DNA of 64,000 bases, from the NCBI RefSeq assembly GCF_016808095.1, contig NC_068972.1, positions 21,630,289 to 21,694,288 on the forward strand, read 5' to 3'. The DNA is from Vigna angularis (lineage: Eukaryota > Streptophyta > Magnoliopsida > Fabales > Fabaceae). The notes below the pieces were generated by a model. The model made no database searches and was not told where the DNA came from. It saw only the letters and a program-made list of their open reading frames with translations. A program made the position numbers and the translations under genes. Shown here one piece after another: positions 47,153 through 59,395 of the stretch (its first letter is position 1; the number at the start of each line of letters is the position of its first letter).

Positions 47153-47677
47153 ATGGAAACACAAAGTCGGAAGCGGGCGGAGGCTTCCTCAGCTGCCCCT
47201 TCCTTTGGTCCCACTATCCGTTCCAGCAAGCGTGCACGTCTCTATTCTTCTTCCTCTGCTTCTGTCGTCGCAACCGCCATCACATCTCTTTCTTCTATTA
47301 ACACTCACTCCCATGCATCAAGAACTAAGGAACAACCCTTACCTCCGAAGAATCCTCCTCCCATGGACTCTGCCAATGAATCATTTGGTTCCCAACGTGA
47401 TCGCCGCAACAAGGACAACTTCGATAAGCTTAAGGAAAAAGAACACGATGTTAGGATTAGCGATATAGATGGTGACAGAGGCTTGGCATTTAACATGGAT
47501 GGTGGTGCAGAAGATGATGATAATGACAATGAAGGTGGTATAGGGATTTTGCATCAAAGTTTGACCTCTGCGAGTAGTGCACTTCAAGGGCTACTTCGGA
47601 AGCTTGGTGCTAGGTTGGATGATCTGCTTCCATCTTCTGCCATGGTCATTTGTGGGAGAGAAGAGAGAATCGTGTAA
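47153..47677 (+). pseudogene. UPL3-like HECT E3 ligase, N-terminal fragment
   Basis: The open frame starts METQSRKRAEASSAAPSFGP, continues TIRSSKRARLYSSSS, PPKNPPPMDSANES, KEKEHDVRI, EDDDNDNEGG and SSALQGLLRKLGARLDD, and runs to LLPSSAM. This is the beginning of UPL3 (KAKTUS), the plant HECT ubiquitin ligase of roughly 1800-1900 aa with armadillo repeats and a C-terminal HECT domain. After SSAM the match stops and ten unrelated residues (VICGREERIV) lead to a stop, so all armadillo and HECT parts are missing. The 174-codon frame itself is uninterrupted. A CACTA-type element ends 5 bp upstream of the ATG, removing any native promoter. I read it as a truncated duplicate or captured fragment; an expressed short protein cannot be excluded. 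Confidence 0.8.
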
Positions 47678-48224
47678 ATCAGCTCTAATCTCGCACAAAT
47701 CAGCCCTAAATTAATTTTTCTCCAATTAAAAAAACCCTATCTTTAAAAAAATCCTATCTTCTGTAATTAAGTAACACGTCAACACACACATAACTAAATA
47801 ATGACATGTTACCACTAACTGCTTTCAGATCAATCCCATTAACTTTGTTTGGTTATATTTAACGGAAGGGACGAATTTGACGCAAAATTTAATAAGTGAT
47901 GACACATTTAAAACACTTTTAAAGCGAGAAACTGAATTGATATTATTCAATAAAACTGGGGACATAATAGACTATTAAACCTATTTTATAATTAATTTTT
48001 ATCCTATATATTTAAATAATAACTTTTTTCTAAAACATAAAGTCCAAGAACCTGATTTATTATTTCTAATATTATTATGAGTTACATAATCAACAATATA
48101 ACATTAGTTTGTTACAACAATTTAATATAACTTAATAATAAAGATATCATATAATTCATTAAATTTAATTACTTAGGTCTCGAATGAAAAAGTTTCAAGT
48201 GAGTTTTTATTTAGATTTTTATTT
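47678..48224. other. Non-coding DNA between the UPL3 fragment and the solo LTR
   Basis: AT-rich, with phrases common in decayed legume repeats (AACGGAAGGGACGAATTTGA, ACATTTAAAACACTTTTAAA). No gene. Confidence 0.4.
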
Positions 48225-49315
48225 TGTCAGACCTCGGAAAAACGCACCCAAAAACCCCTGTCAGAGTCATTTAAAACACATCCAAAACCCTCTGCGCGGA
48301 CGCCAGGTGTCAAGTAACTAGGATTCTGAAATCAGATAGTGGAAGGCAAGTGTCGGCAGTAGAGCGGACGCTCGCTTGGACGTGGGAAGAAAATGATTGT
48401 TTCTGAAACTTCTGTCCCACTCTCCTCTGCATGCACCCTCCTTCCCAAACTCTGAAACTTTTCATTTTCTCCACCTTCTCACTAGAAACTCCATCTTCTC
48501 TCTAAGAAAATTCACCCTTTTACTTCTCCGATCATCTTTCAGACACCGTAGAAGTGCTTTCGGCACCCAGAGCTTTCAGATAAACCGTTCGGTTTGTGAA
48601 GCTGAGTTGGTGAGTCATTCTCTACACCCAATCGTTTGATCTCCTAGGCATGCAAATTCAGTTTGAGTTTCCTGTGTTGATCGTCGTTGTTAAAATGAGT
48701 GATTCTAAGAGTGTTTGATTTTCTTGGTTTAGTTGATAAGTTGTCTAACATTGAGGGTAGAAGAATTGGTGGAGGTGAACTGTATTCTGCCTCTAGGACG
48801 TTCGTTCACAGTAGAGGTAAGGGAAGTTTATTCAATTTAATTCTTATGTTTTACTATGCTGCATGGATGTTCTGTGAGTTGTATGAAGCATGACTTTGTG
48901 ATGTTGGATTATTTGATATATGATAATGATTATGAGTTGATGTATGAGTAATATGAAATGTGCTATGATATGAAAGTATGAAATTATGAAGTTATATGCT
49001 AAGAAATGAATTTGAATGTAAGTAAATTCTGAATAAGAAATTTCCCTATGATATTGAACGTTCGACCTTGAACGGTCCTTGACCGTTCGGTGTTTCTAGT
49101 AAAAATTCTTTGAAATAGAATTCTTTCATTTGGGAAGAATTCTATTTGAGGACGAGCGCCTTATTGTAATAGTGCTATGTTTGAGCGTTCGACCAAACGT
49201 AGATGTACCAGAGTGTTAAGTGAGGAACTGAAAGTCTTGTAAACATGTATTTGTATATTAGTTATTCTTCCACACTGTTTCCGACGTGTCTTATCATAAT
49301 CATTGACCGACACTT

Positions 49316-49391
<76 letters not shown>

Positions 49392-50593
49392 TTATTCTAC
49401 GTAAGGTTCTTTAAAGTCTTGACATATCTACTTTCATTGTATCCAACCTATAGTCCCCGTACCTGATGTATTCTTTAAGTGTTGATTGTAGTTCACGAGA
49501 GTCAGTTCATTTAACTGATTCATGTTGTAAGTAACGTTCGTCACATATTCTATAATTGTACTCGATTTATTCTTAAATCTAAAAGTAAACCCTTCAGTCT
49601 TAATCTATTCTGGAATGGGAGATTTCTCGGTCTCGTTCCTATCGTTCGTCCTCGTTCTAAAGGGGGCTGAACGTTCGGTTTTTGAGGTTCTTAGATATGG
49701 TGATAAGGATGTCACTAAAGTGAAGAATTATAAAAGATGAATAGTATATGAGATGAAAGAAAGGTTGTGGATTTTGAACGAGCGTTCTGGGGAGGAACGA
49801 CTCATGTATGGTTATTTGAAATTGGTAAAGTATGAATGTGGTAATGCTTGACTGACGATTCATCCTGATGTTCCGTGAGTACTCGTCCTCACGTAGAGGA
49901 GGGTAGGTCATGTGTGGGAACGGCAGGAGGTCCTAGTCCTTAGGGGTACTTTGGACGGAACGGACTAACCTCGGGTGGCAGCTGATGAGAGTATTCCAGT
50001 TACTACATCACCCGGGTGCACGAACGTCGTAGCTACACAGATTTCATACAGTCCGGACGGTCGGTCTAGTGGTAGGCTTTGCTTGAAGCGTATTGTTAAC
50101 TTTATCTGTGTGTTGATGTATGAATTGTATGATTTGTAACTGAATTAAATTACATAAGCTTACCCTATGTTTTCCTTGTGTTGTCTCGTCTTGTACGTCC
50201 GTCTTGTCGTTGCAATGATCATCCGTGTGGATGTGAGCAGAAGGAGACGCGCTACTGGAAGAGGCGTTGGAAGAAGAAAATTTGGAGGAAGAGAACCTCG
50301 TAGAAGTTGAAGTTAAGGCCGAACCGTAGTATGTTCGGTTAGTAGTATAGTGTAGTTAGTATGTGGTGGTCGTCCGATCATCCTCCCTTTTGATGAGATT
50401 GACCGTTCGATAATTCCTTTTCTAAATCGTTCGGTCAGACTTGTACTGATCGTATAGTTAATTCCAATTCTTACTGTTTATGCGCGTTCGGTCAGAACCG
50501 CGCGTTTTCTTTAATGTAAGACTGAACTGGTATATTACTAATTGTAATTATTTCTATTGTATAGTTTATTACTGTATTTTTGGGGATGTTACA
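48225..50593. mobile_element. Solo LTR, 2369 bp, TSD TATTT
   Basis: The block starts TGTCAGACCTCGG at 48225 and ends GGGGATGTTACA at 50593. It has TG..CA ends and an exact 5-bp duplication TATTT on both sides (48220-48224, 50594-50598). No primer-binding site or protein domain is adjacent, so it is a solo LTR produced by recombination. The interior has dispersed GTTCGGTC/GTTCGACC words (around 49066, 49180, 49672, 50400, 50430, 50485), a (TC)n(TA)n tract at 49318-49388 and short frames of no significance. Length and termini suggest a Gypsy-type family. Confidence 0.85.
49318..49388. repeat. Compound (TC)n(TA)n microsatellite
   Basis: About 17 TC units pass directly into about 18 TA units, inside the solo LTR. 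Confidence 0.95.
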
Positions 50594-50598
50594 TATTT

Positions 50599-53500
50599 CA
50601 ATTGAATCTTGATTTTTTTTAAATTATTCAATTACGTCTTTTTTATTATTACCTTACAAAAAATAATTGAAACATATTATGTGTCAATTCGTAGTATTTT
50701 AGTTTTTTTCTTTAATTTGTTTTTGTATTCTCTTCCATGGTCTTCGAGTGTGCTATATGCCAAAACAATATCATATCTATATCCAATGTTATTGTCTTCT
50801 ATTCAATTTAGTACTTATATATGTTTGTTTGATTTAAGTCAGTCTTAAATTTTTTAAAATGATACAATATTGTCCCTCTTTTAATTGAGACTAATTTATT
50901 ATTTGTATAACTCTAATATGAATATTTATATTAAAATTGATTTTTTATTAAATATTTATGGAATTATTTTTAAATTAAATATTAGATTCCATTTAAATTA
51001 ATTAGTTTTAATATTATAAAAAATATGTATTAATAATATACTAGTTTTAAATAATTACTCTTTTAGTAAATGAAACTTAAATTTATTTAATAAATATAAT
51101 AATATTTATATGATAAATGAAAAAATAATGTGGGACTTAAAATAAAATAAAATACAAGGACTTATTAAAATAAAGAAAGTAATGGTTAATAAGTCAATTT
51201 TAATAAAAATATCAACATGCAAATAATAAATTTGGTCTCAATTTAAATAGGAAAAATATTATTCCATTTTAAAAAAAATTACTACTCAAATGAATAAAAA
51301 ACATATGCAAGAACTAAATTGAGTAAAAGACAATGACATTTATTACTATCAATGTCACGCGTCATACTATGAGACCTAACATGTAGATAACAAAAACTTT
51401 GCAAAAAAAATTAAAAAAAATAATGAATTTGCACACAATACTAAGAATAACACCATTTGTAAAGTACTAACAAAAAATATCTAATTGAGTTAATTTTTAA
51501 AAAATTGTTAGTCAATTGAAATAAAAGTTTAAATGGAGAATGATTTCAAACTTTCTAACAAAACTTAAAAAAACATATATTTAATCTTTTATTAAAAAAA
51601 ATCATGTTTATATAATACTATGTGAACAATAAGAAGAATAATTTAAACACAATCTCAATCTAAACTTACTTTTCTCCATACCATCTTTTATAAAGAGTTT
51701 GACTTAAAAATATTCAATTTCCTAAAAAAATATTGGTCCATGATAGAACGTTAATAAAACCGTTTACTCGCACATAAATGAAAAGTTTTATCTCTTTTAA
51801 ATACATTATCACGATTTCACCTTTTATTTGATTTATTTTCAATATATTTAGCAATTGTTAATTCAATGGTGTAACACATAAAGACATCTACATTTCTAAA
51901 TATTTAATGATGATTTAAAAAATTTTATGGCTAAAAATTCATTTTTTTATTTAATGTGGAAGGAAATTTTATATTCCTTCATTTAATTTCTTTCGCATAT
52001 ACATAAACCTATCCTCACATATATATCTTGACAATAATATACAAAATCTAGTAAATTATTTCTATCATCATTTTTATAAATTAATCAAAATGAGACAAAT
52101 TCATGTCAAATAAGCTAACAAGATACTTGATACACTCATGTAAATGAACATTTTGATATGATTTTCTTTTCTAACACACATACACATATAGATGAATCTC
52201 TTATGCAATTTTCTTTACTTGTGTTTCTCCTACATCATTTGGTTGCAACCACACTCCAATAAGATAACATGTAATACAATATTATCACACTTCTCTCATC
52301 CATGTGGGTGCACCTGCACCTTCATAAATTATCCTAATATGTAATTTATTCTTATAACATGTCTTTCACACCTATGTGGACATAATTATACACACATGTT
52401 GTATAATTTATAACTTTATACATGATAAAATATGACTAAGAGAATGTAGGAAAATTAATTTGGCTGATGTTATATCTTTTTATTTAATAAAAATGTAAAA
52501 TTAGTATGTCACTTTTTTGTGTCTAAAAACTTCTCAAATTGTCAATTCTTGGATGTCTAACCTTTATTTTTCAGTTCTTGAATATCCCTAACATGTTTTT
52601 ACACATTGAGTATCTCTAGCTCAACTATATGGTTTGAACATCTCAAATTCAACTTAACACTTTCAGTCATTGCCACATGTTGAGTTGTATTTTATTTATT
52701 AAAAAAATGTAAGATTGATACCTCACTTAATCAAGGTTGATTTATGTCTAACAGTCTATCTAGGTATATAATATTGGATATTTGACCTTATTTACTCATT
52801 GAACATCTAGTTTGATCTTATGCTTTAAACATTTCAAAGTGAGGTCATTAATTGCCTTGAACTTACACATTTTAAACATCTTTAGCTCAGCTCAAATTTG
52901 AGTATTTTTAGCTAGATCTCATTTATTGATTATCTCTAACTTCATTTTGTACATTAAGAAATTCTTTATTAAACTTAAAAATCTGTAACTTAGCCTAATC
53001 TCTAGCATTTCTAAGACGTGATTGATACTTATTGACATTTTAAAATTATTAGTTTACATTATTTAATTTATATTTAATTTTTTATATGATTTACCTACCA
53101 AATAAAATGATGTTTTAGGATAACTCTTTGGAAACGAAACATAACCATTATAAAGCCCTCCATTATTATGTTGAGATTTGTAAAAACTCCTTATTCAGAT
53201 ACTTTCATGTAATTTCAAGTAAAAATTACTCATAAATAATAATATCATAAAAATTTACTGCAATTCAAAGCTCTAATAATTCTTAATTAAACGTTACAAA
53301 TACTATTGAAATTGTTAATAATATGAATATTAACTTCAACTTAATATCAAATTTATAGTCTTGTTATTATTATTTTTTTAATTTATTAAATGCATTTTTA
53401 TTTAATGTTATCCTCCATATTTTCATGAATATTTTAATTTAAACTCAAAGGATTCTGATATCATTTTTCTTAAAAGAGATTGGTATAAAGATATGTTTCT

Positions 53501-54130
53501 TATCATAATATCATATTTTTATTAATGATGAAATTTTAGTTAAGAAACGAATAATTTTTTTAGAAGTAGAGATGAAAAATAGATTTAAATTCATGAATCA
53601 AGTTGACTCACAATAAGTTTGAGTTGAGTTAAATTAAAAACAATTAATTTTTTAAATGTAAATTAAATTAAACTCGATTTGTTTAACATGTGAATTAAAC
53701 CGATTCAAACTGGGTTAAAAGTAGATTAATATTTAAATAGATTAAATGTTTAATTTATTTGTTTGTTATGTAAGTTAATTTTATAGTTTTCTATTAGTAT
53801 TTTACTCCACTTTAATTATACTATGATAAAAACGTAAAATAAATTGAAAGCACTATAATCAAAACGTAAAATAAATTGAAAGTATTATAATAAAAACGTA
53901 AAATAAATTGAAAAAACAAACATCATCATAAGTAACCCATCTAATACACTATCCTCTGATAGATCAAACCGAATAACAAAATTTTTAACTTATTAAAAAA
54001 TAAATTAAATTAACTTGACTCATGTTTACTTTAATTCATAATAAACTAACCATTGCCGTCAAATTTACTTAGTTTAATATGAAATGTCTACTCAAAATAA
54101 TATTTCAACACAAAATCATTATTTCCTACT
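50599..54130. other. AT-rich repeat-derived DNA, no supported gene
   Basis: No coding sequence. 52480-53000 is built from loosely repeated phrases (ATCTCTAGCTCAAC, TTTGAACATCTCAAA, CATTTTAAACATC). 53826-53915 is a three-fold tandem repeat of about 32 bp (AACGTAAAATAAATTGAAA). 53570-53760 shares TTGAGTTGAGTTAAATTAAA-like words with 62470-62620. Confidence 0.4.
53826..53915. repeat. About 32-bp tandem repeat, three copies
   Basis: AACGTAAAATAAATTGAAA occurs three times at a period of about 32 bp. Confidence 0.8.
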
Positions 54131-54139
54131 TAGCCTAAC

Positions 54140-54790
54140 TTTTAATTTAGGCTTAATTAGTGATTTAATCCTTTAATTTGTTGGTTTGGTTCATTTTGGC
54201 CCTCTTATTATTTTTAGGTTCAATTTAGTCGTTTAATTTGTTAAAAGATTCAATTTGATTATCGATGTTAATAATATTAAAATATTTAACGTTAGAGTGA
54301 GCTGGAGAGTTTACGTGGCATTTGTGTGTTATGTGGCTCTGTAATATGTTAGCTGATGTGCACTATTATTTAGGTTGAATTTGAAGTCAGGTTGAAAAGA
54401 ATAAGGAAGAACTCATGACCTAAATTTGGGTTAAGAATTGGGAACTTTTATAGAGAAGAAGAAGCATTCACATTCGTTGGCCGGATTTTTCGTTGTTCGA
54501 ATGTCATAGGCATTCATTTATGAATTCGAAGGTCAATTTTAATGGTTTATGCATGATTGTGGATTTAGGGTTGTGACATTTTTATTGTTCCTACATTTGT
54601 CTGAGGAAGTTAATTTTTGTTGTTGGTATGTGATGAAGTAAATAGGAAGTTAATTGCTATTGTTGGTGTGTGATGAAATAAATAAGAATAGGAATTTGTA
54701 ATGTGTTAGTTGTTTTTGTGGTGTGTGTTATTTTCATGGGCATTGATATTTGATGGAGTAATTTCTTCTATGTTTATATATAGGTTGGGA
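54140..54790 (+). other. Presumed 5' end and leader of the MULE
   Basis: TTAGGCTTAATTAGTGATTT followed by AATCC, GGTTCATTTTGGCCCTC and GTTAACGTTAGAGTGAGCTG-like text resembles terminal sequences common on legume Mutator-like and other DNA elements. Next come non-coding leader-like DNA and the start of transposase homology near 54791. No matching right terminus was found, so this boundary is tentative. Confidence 0.35.
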
Positions 54791-55596
54791 TGTTTGATCA
54801 TTATTTGGGGTGATGGTCTATCGTGGTAGCCACTTTGCAAACAACAACACCCTAAAATGTGGGGAAACAAACACATGGTCTTGTGACCCAAATAAGTGGA
54901 CTTATTTTGAAATAATTGGAATACTTAAGGAGATGTGTTATGTTGTAATCAAGAAGTTATGGTATAAAATTGGTAGTGGTCTTTTGTTGGACAAAAGGTT
55001 GCAGCTTTTGTGTGATGACAAGGGTACAATGCACATGGTCAATATTGCGAAAAAGAATGGTCAAGTGCGCTTGTTGTAATACACACAGTTTATGAAGCTG
55101 TAGTAGTGGATACTTTTTTTGGAATATTTACCTATGAGGATGTGGCACTTACATAGAGTGGGAATTTTGAGGTGGAGGGTGAAAATCACCAAAGTTTTGT
55201 GGAGGAGGATCATGGGGCTAGTGGCTAACATGCATGCAGACATGGAGGGGAAGGGGTACAATGTGATTCTGAGATTGAGTCTAACTTGCAAGGTGATGCT
55301 AATAATCATTATAGCATTGGGTGGATATTCAATGTGAGGTTTAGCCAGACTTTAGGGTTAAATGTGAGACTAAGGTTGAGTCTAAAATTTGGATTGAGGG
55401 TAAGAATGAGGTTAAGACTGAAATTGGGATTAAGTGTGAGTGTGAGGTTGAGCTTGAAATTAGGGTTGAGGGTGAAACAAATGAAAGTGATACTAAGATT
55501 GAGGTTGAGAGTTGGAATGAGTTTGAATATCATGGTTTGAGTGATAATATGAGTGAAGAAAAACTAGTTAATGTGAATATTGAATATGACGTACAT

Positions 55597-57658
55597 TGTA
55601 ACATCCCAGTTTTGGGATACCATGATTACGAGTGAAAATTTATAATTTTTAAAATCATAATACCATTGTGGAAATCCAAATTCGATAAATCTTTACCGTT
55701 CAAGAAAAATAAACCAAAATTCCAATTTAATTACAAAATAAAACTCCAAATAAAATGGTTATTCAAACAATCATAAATTCCCCAACTCTCTGAATCTACT
55801 TGTTGCGCTATACAACATCCGAATTAACTGCATGATTATCGTAGGTAGAAACCTTAACCCTAAACATGCAAAGGTGAGCTAACATAAAACAATACAAGAT
55901 AATACACAATAACCACACCCATCCATATTATTCAAATATTTATCCCTAATACATAAAGTCAACCACATTCACATCACACAAAAACACGTTATCACAAACA
56001 CTCGTGGTCTATCCCTCGTACCATACCACTTGTACTTTCCCCATACAGGCTCACTCGAGTCGTCCTATTTCCCTACTCCGTAAGGTCTTACGAGTAAAAC
56101 TTTGGCACATCGCGCACCGGGTACTATACTCAGCAATGAGTTGGACACCAAGAAAAATATCATTTCCCCATACAAAGAGGGTGTAACACTCGAACGTCAC
56201 TTTTTTTTAGCTCACAAGGCCAAAGAGAGTCCCTATCTCTCGTATAGTACTGTAGATAGTACCAACTCAGGATTTACTAGGTACGGTGAGAGAACCCCAC
56301 AACAACTTGTCTTATCCTCACACGCATACAACCAACAACAAGCAATACCTTCATGTTCAAATATTACAATAACCAACCACACAACTCGACAACAAAACGG
56401 AACAACACAACCAACAACATCTACGGCTCAACAATCATCACAAACAACTCCACAACAAACCCAAACAACATAGCATCATACCAAATATCTCAAAAACATA
56501 CACAACATGTCAAGAAAGGAAACAAGAAAACAAAAATCAAGAATGTAACAAATTAAAGAATTAATGTATGAAATCAAGAATTTAACAAATCAAGAATGTA
56601 ACAAATCAAGAATGTGAAAAATCAAAGAATGTAACAAATCAAGAATGTAAGAAATCAAGAATGTAAGAAATCAAGAATGTAACAAATCAAAAAATGTAAG
56701 AAATCAAGAATGTAACAATATCCTTAAACAACACCCTTAAGCTCTCACAGATCTTCACTCAATCAAACTCTCACTCTCACCCTCAAAGTTTTTGTCCATT
56801 TTTTCTAATGGCCAGAGTTTTTGTATAAATAGAAGGTGTCTAATATAGTATCAATTATGTATGAAATTAATTTTCCTTGTGTTGAATATACATCTAGAGT
56901 ACTTTATTTATAATAGAAAAAAATATGAACTAAGCCTAAAATATTAAGGAGTAATAACAACCAACTAAAGATAAAAGATAAAGATAGGATAAAAATAATA
57001 TATCTATCTAAGATATCTAATGATAATCTATCTAACAGAGGGTATACCTAACCAATTGGTTTTATTTTTCCAAATACTTTATAAAAGCCCATTATTTTCA
57101 TAATATAATAAAATTATCTTTAACTTAATTAATTATAATACGTCCCTAGATAATATATTCTATCTTAATAAAATAACCCTTTAAATAAAAAAGAAAACTA
57201 TTTTATCTTTTATTTAAAATAGTTAACCACATGTGTATATTTTTTCTAATTATTAAAATTTCTAGGATCTCACATCCCAACAAAAATTTTCATTCCTTAA
57301 AATATACTTACAAAAACAAAGGATATTCTTCTTATGTTTTCTTATGATAAGATATAAGAGAAATACTTAAAATTATAGTTAAATAAACACAACAACGCAT
57401 TAATACTTTAAGAGACAATGCACACCAATTATTATAAATATTAATACACACCAAACTTGCACATAAAACAAATAGTAAAAATAATAAACACATATTATAC
57501 ACAAAGTAAGAATCAAACACATGACCACCAATCCATAACAAAGAGTTATAACCAACTATGTTGTCCTTCACTTTTATAATAATTATCTTTTCTTATTTTA
57601 AATAACGACTCTCATGACTACCATATTTTCGAGATATCTAATTTTTCTAGGTCTTACA
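55597..57658. mobile_element. Solo LTR, 2062 bp, inserted in the MULE transposase, TSD TACAT
   Basis: The block begins TGTAACATCCCAGTTTTGGG and ends TTTCTAGGTCTTACA. TACAT is present on both sides (55592-55596, 57659-57663). It contains GTAGGTAGAAACCTTAACCC, an ACAACAACC-rich stretch (56320-56470), a 16-bp tandem array and a TTTGTATAAATAG promoter-like box at 56821. Its terminal words in reverse complement (TGTAAGACCTAGAAAAA) resemble the start of the 48225 solo LTR (TGTCAGACCTCGGAAAAA), so the two may be related families in opposite orientation. Confidence 0.85.
56545..56718. repeat. 16-bp tandem repeat array in the solo LTR
   Basis: About ten imperfect copies of AATCAAGAATGTAACA, with a period of 16-17 bp. 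Confidence 0.85.
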
Positions 57659-58322
57659 TACATAATGTAATTGAGAATAATTTATAGGATGACAATGTAG
57701 AAGTAAAAGTTGAGGATAAAGGTTTGGGATCTAATGAAAGTGTCAAACTAAATATGCATGAGAGGATTATGAGTGAGAATCAAATAACTTGGATAGTGAT
57801 GCACATAGTGATGAGTCATTGGGTAGTGTTAGTAAGTGTAAGTCAAAGTTTGTCACATTTTCAATATCCAAAAGCATGGTTTAATATAAGTAGGAAGTTG
57901 GAATATATTTCACATATAAGACACAATTTGTAGAAGCCATAAGGACATATGGAGTGCATTATGGAAGAAGATTAAAACTTTAGAAAAATGATAAATGTGG
58001 TGTTAGAGTTATATGTTTGGGTGTAAAAGGGAAATGCAAGTAATATGTATATTGTGGGTATGTGCCTATAACAAACATATGGGCAATCACAAATGCAATA
58101 TAGAGTTCAATATAAAATTAATAATTTCGAAGTGGTTAAGTTGTAAGTTAAAGAACATAGTAAAAGATAATCTAAGTATAAGGGCAATGGACATTCATAA
58201 TAAAGTAACTAGGAAGTGGAATGTTGGCTTGTCAAATTCAATGGCACGTAGAGCAAAGACATTGGATAGTGAGCATGTTGATGGCTCTTTTGTAGATAAT
58301 TTAAAAGAACATATGATCACAC

Positions 58323-59273
58323 CACTAGTGTAAAAATACCGTATAACGTCGTGCGTTTAACGTCTAACCATTGAATAACCAACGTTAAAAATGACCGGTG
58401 TCATTTTATAAAATAAATGCAATTATTAGACGTCGTTTAGAATTGTAATTCGACGTCAATTTGTTATATTAGGTAAATTTTGCGAAAATGTTTGGTGCGA
58501 AGGTGAAAATGTTTTTACATATGACATCGAATTCCCTAGAATTAGATGTCAAAAGGATTTAAAACGTCAAATGTCCCAGCATTAGATGTTAAAAGGTTAG
58601 TAAATTCAATAAAAATTTGAACAGGAGTTTGAAAATTCATTCACTTTATCTTATCGCACGATACCCTCTTCTCTGGTCAAACTTTTCTAGAACAAAGTTT
58701 GATGACCATCACATGTAATCTTTCTTTCATTTATTGCATGTTAATTAACTACTTTATGTATGATTTTTGTTTGTTTTGACCGATTATTTTCATGTTCTTG
58801 TCCTTCATAGGCAATTCTGCTTTCTCTCTCACTCGTGACAACACTTTATTCCGATGAACCCACTTTTTGAAGGTTAGTTTTCGTTTTCGTTTTGAAGAAC
58901 TTATTTGTTGAACTTGTTTGTTTTTTTTGTTGAACTTGTTTGTTGTTGTTGTTTGGTTGAACCTGTTTTTTGTTGTTGTTTAATTGAACTTGTTTGTTGT
59001 TTGTTATTGTTGTTTGTTGTTGATACTACATTACACGTTCATAGTTCATACTTTGTAAAATATCAAAAACTAAAATTTGTTGTTTTTCTGCTTTTCAAGT
59101 CTCGTACAGTTGTAAAAAAGATCACAATTAATTAAAAAAACAAAAAAAAATTATTAACGATGAATTGTTCTATGTTCGATATCAATTTAACGTCTCCCGA
59201 TATGACGTCGATCTCGAATTCGACGTGAAAGACCCAAAAAACACCGACGTTATATAGTGCTTTTGCACTAGTG
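58323..59273. mobile_element. Short CACTA element inserted in the MULE transposase, TSD CAC
   Basis: Both ends read CACTAGTG inward (left CACTAGTGTAAAAATACCG, right CACTAGTGCAAAAGCACTA on the opposite strand), followed by TATAACGTCG on both sides. The 3-bp duplication CAC flanks it (58320-58322, 59274-59276). Subterminal ACGTC / GACGT words are frequent at both ends (58345-58470, 59180-59250). The 951-bp interior has no transposase and includes a GTTGAACTTGTTTGTTGTTG repeat at 58907-59020. It is clearly non-autonomous. Confidence 0.9.
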
Positions 59274-59395
59274 CACACATGATATTATTAGATTAAATCT
59301 GATTTCTACAAAGGTTAAAATTCAAAAAATTGAAGGGGATACATATTTCATGAGATTTTATGTGTTTAAAAGCATTCAAAGATAGTGTAGAAAAA

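Larger units (their letters stand above)
54791..59395 (+). pseudogene. MuDR-like (MULE) transposase, split by two later insertions
   Basis: There are three homologous blocks. Block 1 (54791-55596): MURA-type N-terminal region with GGETNTW-like KCGETNTWSCDPNKWTYFEI, IKKLWYK, LLCDDKGTMHMVNIAKKNGQV, then in another frame VIHTVYEAVVV, and an acidic repeat-rich linker (VEVEL/EIRVEGE type) ending IEYDVH. Block 2 (57664-58322): SDESLGSVSKCKSKFV, YFTYKTQFVEAIRTYGVHYG, KNDKCGVRVICLGVKGKCK, then after a frameshift SIRAMDIHNKVTRKWNVGLS and HVDGSFVDNLKE. Block 3 (59277-59395): STKVKIQKIEGDTYFMRFYV. Stops and frameshifts are frequent, and the catalytic DDE core and SWIM finger are missing. The breaks coincide exactly with a solo LTR and a CACTA element. 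Confidence 0.85.
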
